Assembly (NCBI GenBank): GCA_026419775.2
Contig: JAOPGA020001001.1
Coordinates: 44,617 to 108,616, forward strand
Length of the DNA: 64,000 bases
Direction of reading: 5' to 3'
Source: Acrasis kona
Lineage: Eukaryota; Heterolobosea; Eutetramitea; Acrasida; Acrasidae
In this document: piece by piece, positions 12,118 to 20,487 of the stretch
Numbering within the stretch: position 1 is the first letter of the stretch
How the letters are laid out: every line of letters begins with the position of its first letter
Position numbers and translations under genes: made by a program
Notes under the pieces: generated by a model
What the model was told of the DNA's origin: nothing
The model's database searches: none
What the model saw: the letters and a program-made list of their open reading frames with translations, nothing else

Positions 12118-12963
12118 TTAAACGATGATAGCAGCTGCGGCTGCAGCTGCAGCTGTTAAGTATGCCACTGGTACAATACTAGTATCTGATGCTAATCGGC
12201 CATCATTATCATCGACTTGGTTGTCAACGGGTGCTGTACTTGATGGTGTATTGTTTTCATTGTTTCCAACTGATGGTTGTGTTGTAGAAGGTGAGTTTGT
12301 AGCTACAGTCGTAGGTTGAGCTGCAGATGTTGTTTTTTTAGTAGGAGCAGATGTTAGCGTCTCACTTTGTGTTGACGTCTCTGTAATATTTAGCGAGAAC
12401 CCTGATGTACCAGTTGAGGAATTATGCCCTTGTATTATTATGGACGGTCCTCCGTCGTGAACTTCTGGTGACACAAAAATTACTACTTGTGTACCCCCTG
12501 CGGTAATAACAGACTTTAAATAGTCAGTTGCATCCCAGCTAGCCGTACAAGAATTGTCAAGGCTGGCACTAAGTACGTAATCGTTGGAGTTTGATATACT
12601 GCAATTGTCGCTTTCTGTAGCTGCGTCATCGAATGTAGCGGTCTTGTCATTATTGCTGTGGTAGATTAATTTGAAGTCGGAAACGCCTTTTAGATCACAA
12701 GTTCCTTTAACAGTGAATATAGCACTTCGGATTTTGTCTATAGAAAGTCTGGGTGTGGGAAAGCCGACGTAAACATCAGTGGCTGCTGTTGCCACAAGCT
12801 TATACGATGCTGTAGTGACGCACGTCGTTCCATCTCTTCCGTGATTAGTTTCCAGTCTGTCCTTGGTGTTGTAGATAACTGCTGAACAGATGTACGTTGC
12901 CAGTAGCAATAGTAAAGCTAGTTGCTTTTTCATTTTTATCTTTGTTTTGATAAAACGAAACAT
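12118..12963 (-). CDS. Secreted Ser/Thr-rich surface protein, probably GPI-anchored
   Basis: The 281-residue frame starts at 12963, but a second Met at residue 11 (MKKQLALLLLLATY) gives a cleaner signal peptide and is the likelier start. After the signal comes a Cys-containing globular domain of about 170 residues. Its layout (a YKLVATAATDVYVG stretch, then WDATDYLKSVI and a late TSGFSLNI) resembles the beta-sandwich DNRLRE/CBM96-like domains of secreted proteins. A Thr/Ser/Pro-rich stalk follows, then a hydrophobic alanine-rich C-terminus with no cytosolic tail, as expected for a GPI-attachment signal. The gene is divergent from the membrane-anchored sedolisin, with which it shares a ~150-bp promoter. 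An adhesin or cell-wall role is inference. Confidence 0.7.
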   Translation of the reverse strand: MFRFIKTKIKMKKQLALLLLLATYICSAVIYNTKDRLETNHGRDGTTCVTTASYKLVATAATDVYVGFPTPRLSIDKIRSAIFTVKGTCDLKGVSDFKLIYHSNNDKTATFDDAATESDNCSISNSNDYVLSASLDNSCTASWDATDYLKSVITAGGTQVVIFVSPEVHDGGPSIIIQGHNSSTGTSGFSLNITETSTQSETLTSAPTKKTTSAAQPTTVATNSPSTTQPSVGNNENNTPSSTAPVDNQVDDNDGRLASDTSIVPVAYLTAAAAAAAAIIV

Positions 12964-12982
12964 TTTAGCTCACAAATATGTA

Positions 12983-13000
12983 TTCGCCATATATGGCGAA
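12983..13000. promoter_or_regulatory. Perfect 18-bp palindrome in divergent promoter
   Basis: TTCGCCATATATGGCGAA equals its own reverse complement. It lies 20 bp upstream of the first ATG of the minus-strand surface protein, between two divergent secreted-protein genes. It could be a binding site for a dimeric transcription factor. A MADS-type CC(A/T)6GG-like core (CCATATATGG) is visible in its centre. Confidence 0.5.
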
Positions 13001-13036
13001 AAGCTGCGCGTCTTGTATTGGACATCCATGTCTAAT

Positions 13037-13054
13037 ATTACTAATATTAGTAAT
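13037..13054. promoter_or_regulatory. Second perfect 18-bp palindrome
   Basis: ATTACTAATATTAGTAAT equals its own reverse complement and lies 36 bp from the first palindrome, 58 bp before the sedolisin ATG. Being AT-rich it is likelier by chance than the first, but the pairing in one short promoter is suggestive. Confidence 0.4.
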
Positions 13055-13112
13055 GGATAAATTTCAATCGACGCCATCTATTTTTACTTCTACCAAATAT
13101 ATTTAAAAGTAG

Positions 13113-14792
13113 TTGAAAACTGAAATAACAGCAAGCATGAAAACAAGCAATCTTCTACTTATCAATACAACATTGTTATTGTTGGTATTATTGAAATGCG
13201 CCCAACCGCAGAGCCCCACCAGAATTCTACCACATCGGTTTATGAGTCCTACCCCAAACGTCCGTATCGCGAGAGATGCTGATGACGATCACACTCCTAA
13301 CAGAATTTTAACTCCCTCCGATTTTATATCCCTTTATAATATACCATGGTCTGCCACTGGCGGTCAAGGAAGAACTATTGGACTTTTTGGAGGAGGAAGT
13401 AGCGCCAAAAATATTGAGGAAAGCTTAGTACAATATTGTATCAGGTTCAATCTACCAATCTGTAATATATCCAATGGATGTCTCAGCATCGTTGACCAAG
13501 ACGGAGGCACCAATTATCCAGCCTATGATTACGAGAGTACAAATGAGTCAATCTTGGACGTTGAAATGGCACATGCGGTTGCGCCTGGTGCGAAGAAGAT
13601 TATCATGATGGCACCAAATACTTATGACGACACACTCAAGGGAATCAAGTACTTGGGAGAACATGCAGAGTATGTTGGTCTTCAATTTGGATACAAAGAA
13701 ACAGCGACACTGTCACGTGATTTTATGAGAGATGTTGACGATTATATCTCCAGCAAACCATTGGTGAGTTTCTTTGCGTCAAGTGGCGACTCAGGGTATG
13801 GTTCAGTCTTGTTTCCAAGTTCTTCACCGAACGTAGTATCAGTAGGGGGAACTCAATTGGTATATGATGGCGATAATTTCAAATACGAAGACGGGTGGGA
13901 TCTTAGCGCAGGTGGTTGTTCCATTTACTTCAACGCTAGTATTCCTCAGTCATTGTCACCACAGTATCAATCAGTAGGGTGTAACAACAGAAGATCCACT
14001 CCAGACGTTGCCATGGCCGCCGTATACGCTCTAGTTGTACTCTACCAGTCATCAGGCTGCACAGGAACGCAATGTGATTATTCATTTGGTGGTACTAGCG
14101 TATCGAGTCCTCTGTTCACGGCTAGAGCTGCTCTCACAGGAATACCTGTCAAACCAGAATACATATATGGAGACAATATTGTGTATAGAGATATTACATA
14201 TGGAAAAAGCTATGATAGTTCCGTTAGCTGTAAGGTTGGATATGACTTTCTGACTGGACGTGGCACGTGGATCGGAGATAGAATAATCGCACCTCCTGTC
14301 ACACAAATACCCTCATCATCTGTACCACCTGCTTTTACTTTAACTCCTACAACAGTAGTATCTACCACTACAAAAGCACCCACAAATATGTTGACTACTA
14401 CACAGGCCCCTGCTGCATCTGAGTCCCTACTTACTACTAGATCGCCATCAGTAGTTTCTGCAGCACCTTCTGTTAGACCTACAAATATAGCACAAACTAC
14501 TGAATTATTGACTGTAGCTCCTGTAACAACTGCCACGCCCATATCCTCAAATGCACCCGTTACAAAAGAACCATCATCAACAGACTCGGTTACCACCACT
14601 AATCCAAGTCCATCTAGCTCAGCCATACCAACAACACTCCCAGTCACGGTTACAACCAAGGCACCAATACAAAGTGGAAGTAATCAATCCGGAGAAGATA
14701 TCTCCAGAGAAGCTAGTAGTGCACCTTTGATACCTATTGCTGCGGTTAGTGTACTTATAATCATATCAACACTTCTATTTTATGGATTTTAA
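13113..14792 (+). CDS. Membrane-anchored sedolisin (S53) serine peptidase
   Basis: The protein has 559 residues. The signal peptide is the hydrophobic stretch at about 14-30 (a second Met at residue 9 is an alternative start). The peptidase domain spans roughly 68-390. The sedolisin catalytic set is in place: Glu145 and Asp149 in ESILD, the oxyanion Asp226 in SSGDSG, and Ser329 in GGTSVSS. The C-terminal GYDFLTGRGT matches the family calcium-site region. Unlike most sedolisins it lacks the large N-terminal activation prodomain, since only about 40 residues separate the signal from the catalytic core. A Thr/Ser/Pro stalk (about 400-535) and a C-terminal hydrophobic helix ending in LLFYGF follow, typical of a GPI signal or single anchor. 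It should act at the surface or in an acidic endosome. Confidence 0.88.
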   Translation: MKTEITASMKTSNLLLINTTLLLLVLLKCAQPQSPTRILPHRFMSPTPNVRIARDADDDHTPNRILTPSDFISLYNIPWSATGGQGRTIGLFGGGSSAKNIEESLVQYCIRFNLPICNISNGCLSIVDQDGGTNYPAYDYESTNESILDVEMAHAVAPGAKKIIMMAPNTYDDTLKGIKYLGEHAEYVGLQFGYKETATLSRDFMRDVDDYISSKPLVSFFASSGDSGYGSVLFPSSSPNVVSVGGTQLVYDGDNFKYEDGWDLSAGGCSIYFNASIPQSLSPQYQSVGCNNRRSTPDVAMAAVYALVVLYQSSGCTGTQCDYSFGGTSVSSPLFTARAALTGIPVKPEYIYGDNIVYRDITYGKSYDSSVSCKVGYDFLTGRGTWIGDRIIAPPVTQIPSSSVPPAFTLTPTTVVSTTTKAPTNMLTTTQAPAASESLLTTRSPSVVSAAPSVRPTNIAQTTELLTVAPVTTATPISSNAPVTKEPSSTDSVTTTNPSPSSSAIPTTLPVTVTTKAPIQSGSNQSGEDISREASSAPLIPIAAVSVLIIISTLLFYGF

Positions 14793-15185
14793 ATTGCTAT
14801 GTATTGGAACAAACATAATAAATTTACGTCTTTAGTATCAATGAGTTGTTTGATGATCAATCAAAGATCTATTTTTACCTTCTTGCCAGCGCCTTCTGAA
14901 TTTGTGTTGAAGCAGAACACCATTATTTTGAAAAATTACTCACGGGAACGCCAGTACACGTATTTGTAAAGGTAAACAATATGATTGGGTTACCATCATC
15001 GTAGTATAGTGGGTGAATGAACTGAGTATAGTCTTCACATGGCGAGTTGTAATTAATAAACAGTGTTTAGACAGCCGCTGTATACAATTAACAATACATG
15101 CGGAAACCCAGCTGTAAGATGACAAAATAATTTGGGCACCTCTACTTGCACAATCCTAGCCTGTATGTGAAATAACATAATATTA

Positions 15186-15231
15186 GGTACACAACATTTG
15201 AATCAATGATTTAATTCAAATGTTGTGTACC
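15186..15231. repeat. Inverted repeat, 18-bp perfect arms
   Basis: The left arm GGTACACAACATTTGAAT (15186-15203) and the right arm ATTCAAATGTTGTGTACC (15214-15231) are exact reverse complements around a 10-nt loop. No coding frame covers it. It could be a terminal structure of a small degraded DNA element, or a hairpin in a transcript. Confidence 0.7.
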
Positions 15232-15267
15232 GACATTTATATTGTTAACGTAGTCCAACCTAAAGAT

Positions 15268-15370
15268 TTAACAGAAACAGGCTCCGACTAGGTAATAGAT
15301 CGTAACGATTAACAAGAAAATAGGTTCCGGTCAAGATACATACAATTAACAGAAAAATAGGCTCCGGTAA
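15268..15370 (+). repeat. Three copies of a dispersed TTAACAGAAAAATAGGCTCC repeat
   Basis: Imperfect copies begin at about 15268 (TTAACAGAAACAGGCTCCG), 15308 (ATTAACAAGAAAATAGGTTC) and 15346 (TTAACAGAAAAATAGGCTCC). The first is followed by AGGTAATAGATCGTAA. The same unit and a similar tail recur at 61334-61410, 46 kb away. Confidence 0.65.
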
Positions 15371-15740
15371 TGTATTTGTAATTCGAAATGTTGATGAGTT
15401 TCCTGAGAAACCGTTCGAATATGTGATGCAAAGTTTTTCAAAGCTAATGACCCTCTGGCGCTGTAACAAACGAAACAGCACGGATAAACGTTCCAAATTG
15501 TATATGGTTTTTTATGATCGAATCTGTCAAGACAGATTCTATGAATATTTCCTAAAGGTACACTGCAGTATGTACAATAGGCTAATTTCAAACACGAGTA
15601 ATACAAACTTGGGATCTGACAATTGGGTCGGAGGGACGGCTGCAAAAGAGTTCAATCTCGTTGTTATTAAACAATATTTATTATGAAACATCTTCCTCAA
15701 TGTTAACGTCCTCAACAAATTCAAGCACTAAATCGGGCCG

Positions 15741-16155
15741 AGACAGTTACTCAATTCGCTGTCTTCCTGTTGCACCTGCATTCTCTCAAGCAATTTCCTG
15801 GCGTATTCCACTTCCTTGTTCTATTGCTTCTTTTTCTTATTCTTGCTGATGATGGCAGCTTTAGATTCTGCAACGGACAACTGAGACTGAATTGTGTTTC
15901 TTCTAATGCTCGCAAGTGGCTGTGAATGTTTGTCCTTCTCGCTACTTTTCTTCTTGGCTGCCTCCTTCTTTTCTTCTCCCTGAATGTACTCGTTGTCTGC
16001 AAAGTAATAGAGATTCGGTTCCCTTTTCATCTAACTATCCCAATCACTGCGAACTTTTTCAGGATCCTTCTTCTTCTCCTTAAGGTCATCATCATCAAGT
16101 TGCCCGTTCAATGGTCCTATTGTCGTATGGAAAATCTTGCCACCCCTCCTCCCAT
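15741..16155 (-). pseudogene. Decayed gene, Lys/Glu-rich, with in-frame stops
   Basis: Read on the minus strand, one frame stays coding-like for about 135 codons but is interrupted by about three TAG codons. Recognisable pieces include LNGQLDDDDLKEKKKD, then REPNLYYFADNEYIQG, then a Lys-rich stretch ending in ISKNKKKK, then EVEYARKLLERMQVQQ. The interrupting codons stand where CAG (Gln) would be natural, so the decay looks recent and mild. I cannot name the parent. There is no clear start at the 5' side. The alternatives are stop readthrough or small unseen introns, but no GT-AG pairs fit around the stops. Confidence 0.5.
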
Positions 16156-16210
16156 TTGATATTTTGTTGGATATTGAGGTAACGCTGTATTTTTTCTTCC
16201 AAAACTAATT

Positions 16211-17110
16211 ATGAAGCATAGTGCAAATAGACCTGCGAATGATTATTTTACAACTAAAATCACAGTTATAATTGTAGTCGTCACGCCAAGCCCTATACTT
16301 AAAACCAACGCTGGCTTATCATTGGAATGGGGTATGGAAATCGGTGTCGCACAAGGTGATCATTGCAGTCCCACTCTCTTCAATATCAATCATATTAAAA
16401 CCGAGTTTGTTATAGTCGATCACCAAGAAAAACAACTACCCAGCTCACAATTATATTCTGGTAACATCATTGTAAAGGCCGAATCATCCGGCAGATACCT
16501 TGGTTATCTTGTTGGCGAAGAGGAACACATGAAAGATTGTATACCTAAAACACGTTCAATCTAATCAAACAAAGAAAAACGAACTCGATGCACTTTGATA
16601 ACAAAACTCTAGACATGCAACGATTTGTTAAAACACTAATGAAATCAGGCATATTAGCCAATTGGAGGCTATTCACACTGATCTACTTGACGATCTTGAC
16701 GAGTTTGCTGATCCAATCTACTCCAATGTTTATTGACCAGAAGCTTGGAGGACTAGGATTTGACACCCAAGATATACAAGCATCAAATTTTGTAGAAACT
16801 TCAATATTTATTCTAAACGGCGAAAAACGCAACCAACAAGAACATGGTTGACTTCATGCACTGAACCTTACAGAACAAAGAAAACTCAATATCACTCGGA
16901 CAATTAGTGTAGATCACATCGTCATGAATTACTGCAGCGATATGTGGTTCTTGTCACAAGGACATCATCGATGACCTGATGTGAAACAAATCACCAGTAA
17001 TCACGTTCAAAATTACCTACTAGATCAATTAAAGAAAAAAAAGCTAGTTTGAATAACGAAGTTTATAGACTGAATCTTCGCCTAGCTGTTCTTCATACAA
17101 CATCAAGTCA
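16211..17110 (+). mobile_element. Degraded non-LTR retrotransposon (LINE) reverse-transcriptase relic
   Basis: Residues GVAQGDHCSPTLFNI match the conserved block 'G..QGD.LSP.LFN' of LINE reverse transcriptases. The reading then jumps directly to the thumb-region pattern (N..KTEFVIV, ESSGRYLGYL), so the catalytic YADD segment between them is deleted. A second frame from 16588 carries DQKLGGLGFDTQDIQASN, the block typical of the region after the RT of LINE ORF2 proteins. Several stops and frame changes separate the pieces, and no endonuclease, UTR or target-site duplication is seen. It is an old, inactive fragment. The region to about 17160 is AT-rich and shows no further domain. Confidence 0.6.
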
Positions 17111-17166
17111 AGGATTAATGCAACTTACAATAGAGTTTAGAGGGAAAGCGTGGGAACTTAAATGAT

Positions 17167-18154
17167 ATGAACAATCAACCTGCTCACATTAAAAAATTAT
17201 TAAGTAATTGTTGCAATTGTCATTATATCTATAAACACATGAACTCCCCAAATGATCCACTTACATCAACCATCGATGATGAATTCTACATGAGTGATGT
17301 TGACCTGTCTGACATTGACATCTCAAAAAAAAGCAAGACGGTCTGCGCCAAAGTAACTACTTACCTGACAACAGCGACATTGAATATAGTCGCATGGGTA
17401 TACGAACTAGCCAGTTTTTTTGAACTTAATGGAATCATTCGTGTAATTAGTGTGCCTACCGATTCAACAGGCAGGGTTGAAAGGAAGAGAATTAGGGAGA
17501 ATCTGCCAGTCGTTGGACCAACGAACTTTATTATAAAAATGAAGTTGTCTCATGCTTCAGCGAGGAGGATTACATTATTCGCCTCCATAATAATGACGAC
17601 CAATAACTTTAGATTCATAGAGTTTATTGGTTGTAATAGAAGAAGGGCTTTTAATAATCTCACTCTTATTGATCCGCAGGCGACACATAACGCAGCCACG
17701 AACTACGTTGGCCAGGCTGTAATACTTCCATTGGTGTTACCTACTCCCTACTACGTTTTACAAACATACAGAGCGTATTCCTGGATGGGAGACAAGTTTA
17801 TGACATTCACATTCTGTGACAATACAATCTCAGTTTTGCCGGTACCAACAGACAATTCGCATGATTATCTGAACTTCCTAAGAACCACAGTAAATGGTGA
17901 CTATCGTCAAATAAACTTTAGGTTCTTTTGAGATTTATGGGAGAACATCAAGGAAGGAACACATGCATTCAAGGAATAAACTTCACTGTTTAACTTTTAA
18001 AATTTTCTTGTTTTTTGATCATCACATCACTTCTGGTCTAGATCAGGACGAACTGGGCGATGATCTTGATCTGCAACCAGAGAACAATCCTCAAGTTGTG
18101 GCCACATGTACTGTGGACAGCATACATGAGCAAGAAGCTACACATGACCAATAA
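17167..18154 (+). CDS. Unrecognised 298-residue protein
   Basis: The first exon opens with an ATG at 17167. Two introns, 17890-17921 (32 nt) and 17988-18046 (59 nt), join three exons in frame (723, 66 and 108 nt). The first intron removes a frame that would end in INFRFF and the second is longer than usual here, so the 3' structure is provisional. The N-terminus contains several Asp/Ser residues (SDVDLSDIDIS). The middle (about 60-240) alternates hydrophobic and basic strands and looks globular and beta-rich (VVGPTNFIIKMKLSH, AVILPLVLPTPYYV). The C-terminus is acidic. No signal peptide or catalytic motif is seen. It sits next to relic DNA, so a lineage-specific or transferred gene is possible. 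Confidence 0.45.
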
Positions 18155-18268
18155 TACTCTCGCGTTCTCACATGATTTGCACCGCGATACATACAATTTT
18201 AAAAACTTCTATAGGTAAGCAGTTTGTTTCAATACACAGACCATAGTGACCTCAAATATTATTATTTA

Positions 18269-19018
18269 TTAAATAACGCCTCTAACCTTTAACAACCAAT
18301 TATTCAGAATATCAAAGTTAGGGTTCGTTTGTTTTAAATCGGCATATTCTATATAGTCAGACCACGGCTCGCTTTTATCCACCTCGGCCAGTCTAGAATT
18401 CAAATCCCTCATGTAGGAGTAAAAGGCTTTCTTGTTAGCATCGTGATTACGAACCTCCATTAAAAAGTTCCATTGTTCTGTTCCCTCTTTGAATCTCACC
18501 TGAGGTGGAAGCCCTTTTGTCAACCTCTCCAACTCAATACATAGCCTAAATGCGTGATATAGGCATTTTTTGTAACTACACTCATCCTTTCCTTGGGCAG
18601 TTTTGATTTCACTTTTCAAGTGACCAAAGTAAGCTTTAACAGTCCTCACGGTTATGAAATTCATAGCAATCTTCTTCAGCTCCTTCCATTCCTCTGAGCA
18701 GTAGCACAGCTCATACTCACTCTCATCGAGAAACAGCAATTGTGTAATTACGGGCGAACCGGATAGCACTTGTTCACAGAATTTGCCAACCTCATGTATG
18801 CTCATGTCAGGATCGTGGCTGTTTAAACTTGTTGGTACATGTGTTAATCCCACTATATTTTTTGTTGGGGCACGAAAAACGCCAAAATAATCAAAATCTG
18901 ATTTTCCTGGAAGGGACAGGTTGTACATTGTCGATCCTGCAACGCACGCAAAAAGAATTTCCTCCACCTCGATATTTCTACTTTTAAGGTGCTCAAGAAT
19001 AACTTGCTTCACGTCCAT
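18269..19018 (-). CDS. RlaP/YcgL-type predicted nucleotidyltransferase
   Basis: The protein has 249 residues in a single exon. The N-terminal motif AGSTMYNLSLPGKSDFDYFG matches the GS..Y.L..P.SD.D..GV signature of the predicted nucleotidyltransferase family that includes phage T4 RlaP and bacterial YcgL. The Gly-Ser and the Asp pair should bind the nucleotide and metals. A helical C-terminal half follows (about 110-249) with conserved-looking Lys/Tyr (FGHLKSEIKTA, YHAFRL). The substrate is unknown even in well-studied members. It is divergent from syntaxin-16 with 84 bp between ATGs. A single exon among intron-bearing neighbours and a mainly prokaryote/phage family hint at old lateral acquisition, though many protists carry it. 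Confidence 0.75.
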   Translation of the reverse strand: MDVKQVILEHLKSRNIEVEEILFACVAGSTMYNLSLPGKSDFDYFGVFRAPTKNIVGLTHVPTSLNSHDPDMSIHEVGKFCEQVLSGSPVITQLLFLDESEYELCYCSEEWKELKKIAMNFITVRTVKAYFGHLKSEIKTAQGKDECSYKKCLYHAFRLCIELERLTKGLPPQVRFKEGTEQWNFLMEVRNHDANKKAFYSYMRDLNSRLAEVDKSEPWSDYIEYADLKQTNPNFDILNNWLLKVRGVI

Positions 19019-19102
19019 TTCTTCTCACTGACTTTGTTGTTTCAAGGTTCGACCTGCGAACTTCCGAAAATTGTAAAGGTTTTATAAAGTTGACGTATTA
19101 CA

Positions 19103-20244
19103 ATGACACAGTTAGAGTTTGATGTTGTCTTTCAAGATTATACATATGAATATACTCATGCTCGGACCGCATACAATGTTAAGCCAACAAAACACAGCAT
19201 GAAAAGATTTCAAAACAAGGATTATGAGGAAGCATACCAAGAGAGTGATGACGATGAATCATCTCGTGATATTGAACTCGGAGAGATGGATACAATCTCT
19301 CAACCAAAATGGGTTGGGTCAATGCGTCAAGTTCGGTCTGAGATGCGGAAAATACAAGAACTACGTAATTTGATAAATTTAAACTCGTGCTCAGCATTTA
19401 GTCAAAACTTTAAAGGACTTGCATACAACCCACAGCAAATTCAAATTTAAAAAGGACTCTTCTGAAAGTGAAGAAGGCATTATAAACTGCACAGATGAGT
19501 TAAAAAGAGTAACAAACTCCTTCATTTTTCCGTAACCTTTGTCAGCTATTCAACTCGTGTAGACGCGAGATAGACCGAGTACAAGTCCTCAAACCCAACA
19601 ACGATCAACCACCATCCCAAGAGAACATTATGAAATACAACCTTAAATCTAGTCTCGCCACTGAGCTCAGCGAACTTACAAACGAATTTCGATTGGAACA
19701 ACAAAATTATCTAAAAGGTTCTACTCTACTCAACATTATAAAATTTTAACTATCAGAGTTACAAAGGGTGAAAGAAAAAAGAAAGCAACTAACAAATTTT
19801 ACCATCCAGACAGAGGAATTGAGCGCGCAGGAGCGAAAGGGGCTCGAAAAGATGGAATTTGATCAGAGACAGGAGACCAGTGGGTAAGGTTTACATTTTT
19901 TGACAATTAACCTTGTTAGCTTCACTGAGGATCAGATCAGGGAACTAGAAATGAACCAAAAAGAAATCATCCGTCGTGATCAGGACTTGCGCGACATTTT
20001 AAACGATGTTGTGGAGCTGCAACAACTTTTTACACACTTTTCATCGCTTGTCATCGAGCAGGGAACCATGTTAGACCGTATAGACTACAACGTCGAGAAG
20101 ACCCATGAGAACACTCAATCTGCAGTGAAAATCCTCAAAGAATATGAACAAAAGAATCTAGGCAACAAACTCAATTACTGCATCTTCATTTTACTTTTTG
20201 TGTTCTTGTTGCTTTTAGGAATGTATGCTGTTAAATTATGGTAA
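19103..20244 (+). CDS. STX16: Syntaxin-16/Tlg2 Qa-SNARE
   Basis: Five exons (19103-19364, 19402-19508, 19546-19717, 19757-19883, 19920-20244) are separated by 36-39 nt introns and all join in frame to give 330 residues. The N-terminal region carries PKWV, characteristic of syntaxin-16 (PPKWVD in animals). A helical Habc-like region follows with CRREID and QENIMKYNLKSSLATEL. The SNARE motif begins GFTEDQIRELE and contains the diagnostic block IEQGTMLDRIDYNVE, with the central Gln in this block. A C-terminal membrane anchor follows (LNYCIFILLFVFLLLLGMY). Family knowledge places it at the trans-Golgi network and endosomes, mediating retrograde fusion. Confidence 0.92.
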
Positions 20245-20298
20245 GTAGATGTTTACGTAGTGTATATAACATTAATGCGAAGGTTATTATATTAGTGT

Positions 20299-20487
20299 TT
20301 ATTGTTTCTCTTCTTCGTTCTCTTGTTTCTCTTGTTTCTCTAGTTGCTTCTCCTTCTTTAAGCGATCTTTTAAGCCCATTGAGTCTTTTGGATCATTGAT
20401 GCTGTGATCGTGCTTGTGCTCTTCCTTGTTTTGGTGTTGCTTGTGGTGTTCTGTGTTGTGGTGTTGGTCTTCGTTGTTGTCTGACAT
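20299..20487 (-). CDS. Small hydrophilic His/Glu/Lys-rich protein
   Basis: A 62-residue frame from an ATG, very rich in His, Glu, Lys, Gln and Asn with almost no hydrophobic residues (KDSMGLKDRLKKEKQ is the only region with some order). It is intronless and convergent with syntaxin-16. It could be a genuine small disordered protein, as found among stress proteins, or an accidental frame from low-complexity DNA. No homologue recognised. Confidence 0.4.
   Translation of the reverse strand: MSDNNEDQHHNTEHHKQHQNKEEHKHDHSINDPKDSMGLKDRLKKEKQLEKQEKQENEEEKQ

Larger units (their letters stand above)
14793..15740. other. Non-genic region with hairpin and short repeats
   Basis: This stretch holds no convincing intact gene. 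It contains the long inverted repeat at 15186-15231, three degenerate copies of a ~25-bp repeat at 15268-15370, and weak overlapping frames at about 15423-15690 that look like decayed coding sequence. Confidence 0.4.

Noticed and set aside
14210-14659. Val/Gly/Asp-rich frame antisense to the sedolisin stalk
   Set aside because: It is the complement of ACT/ACA-rich Thr codons; not an independent gene.
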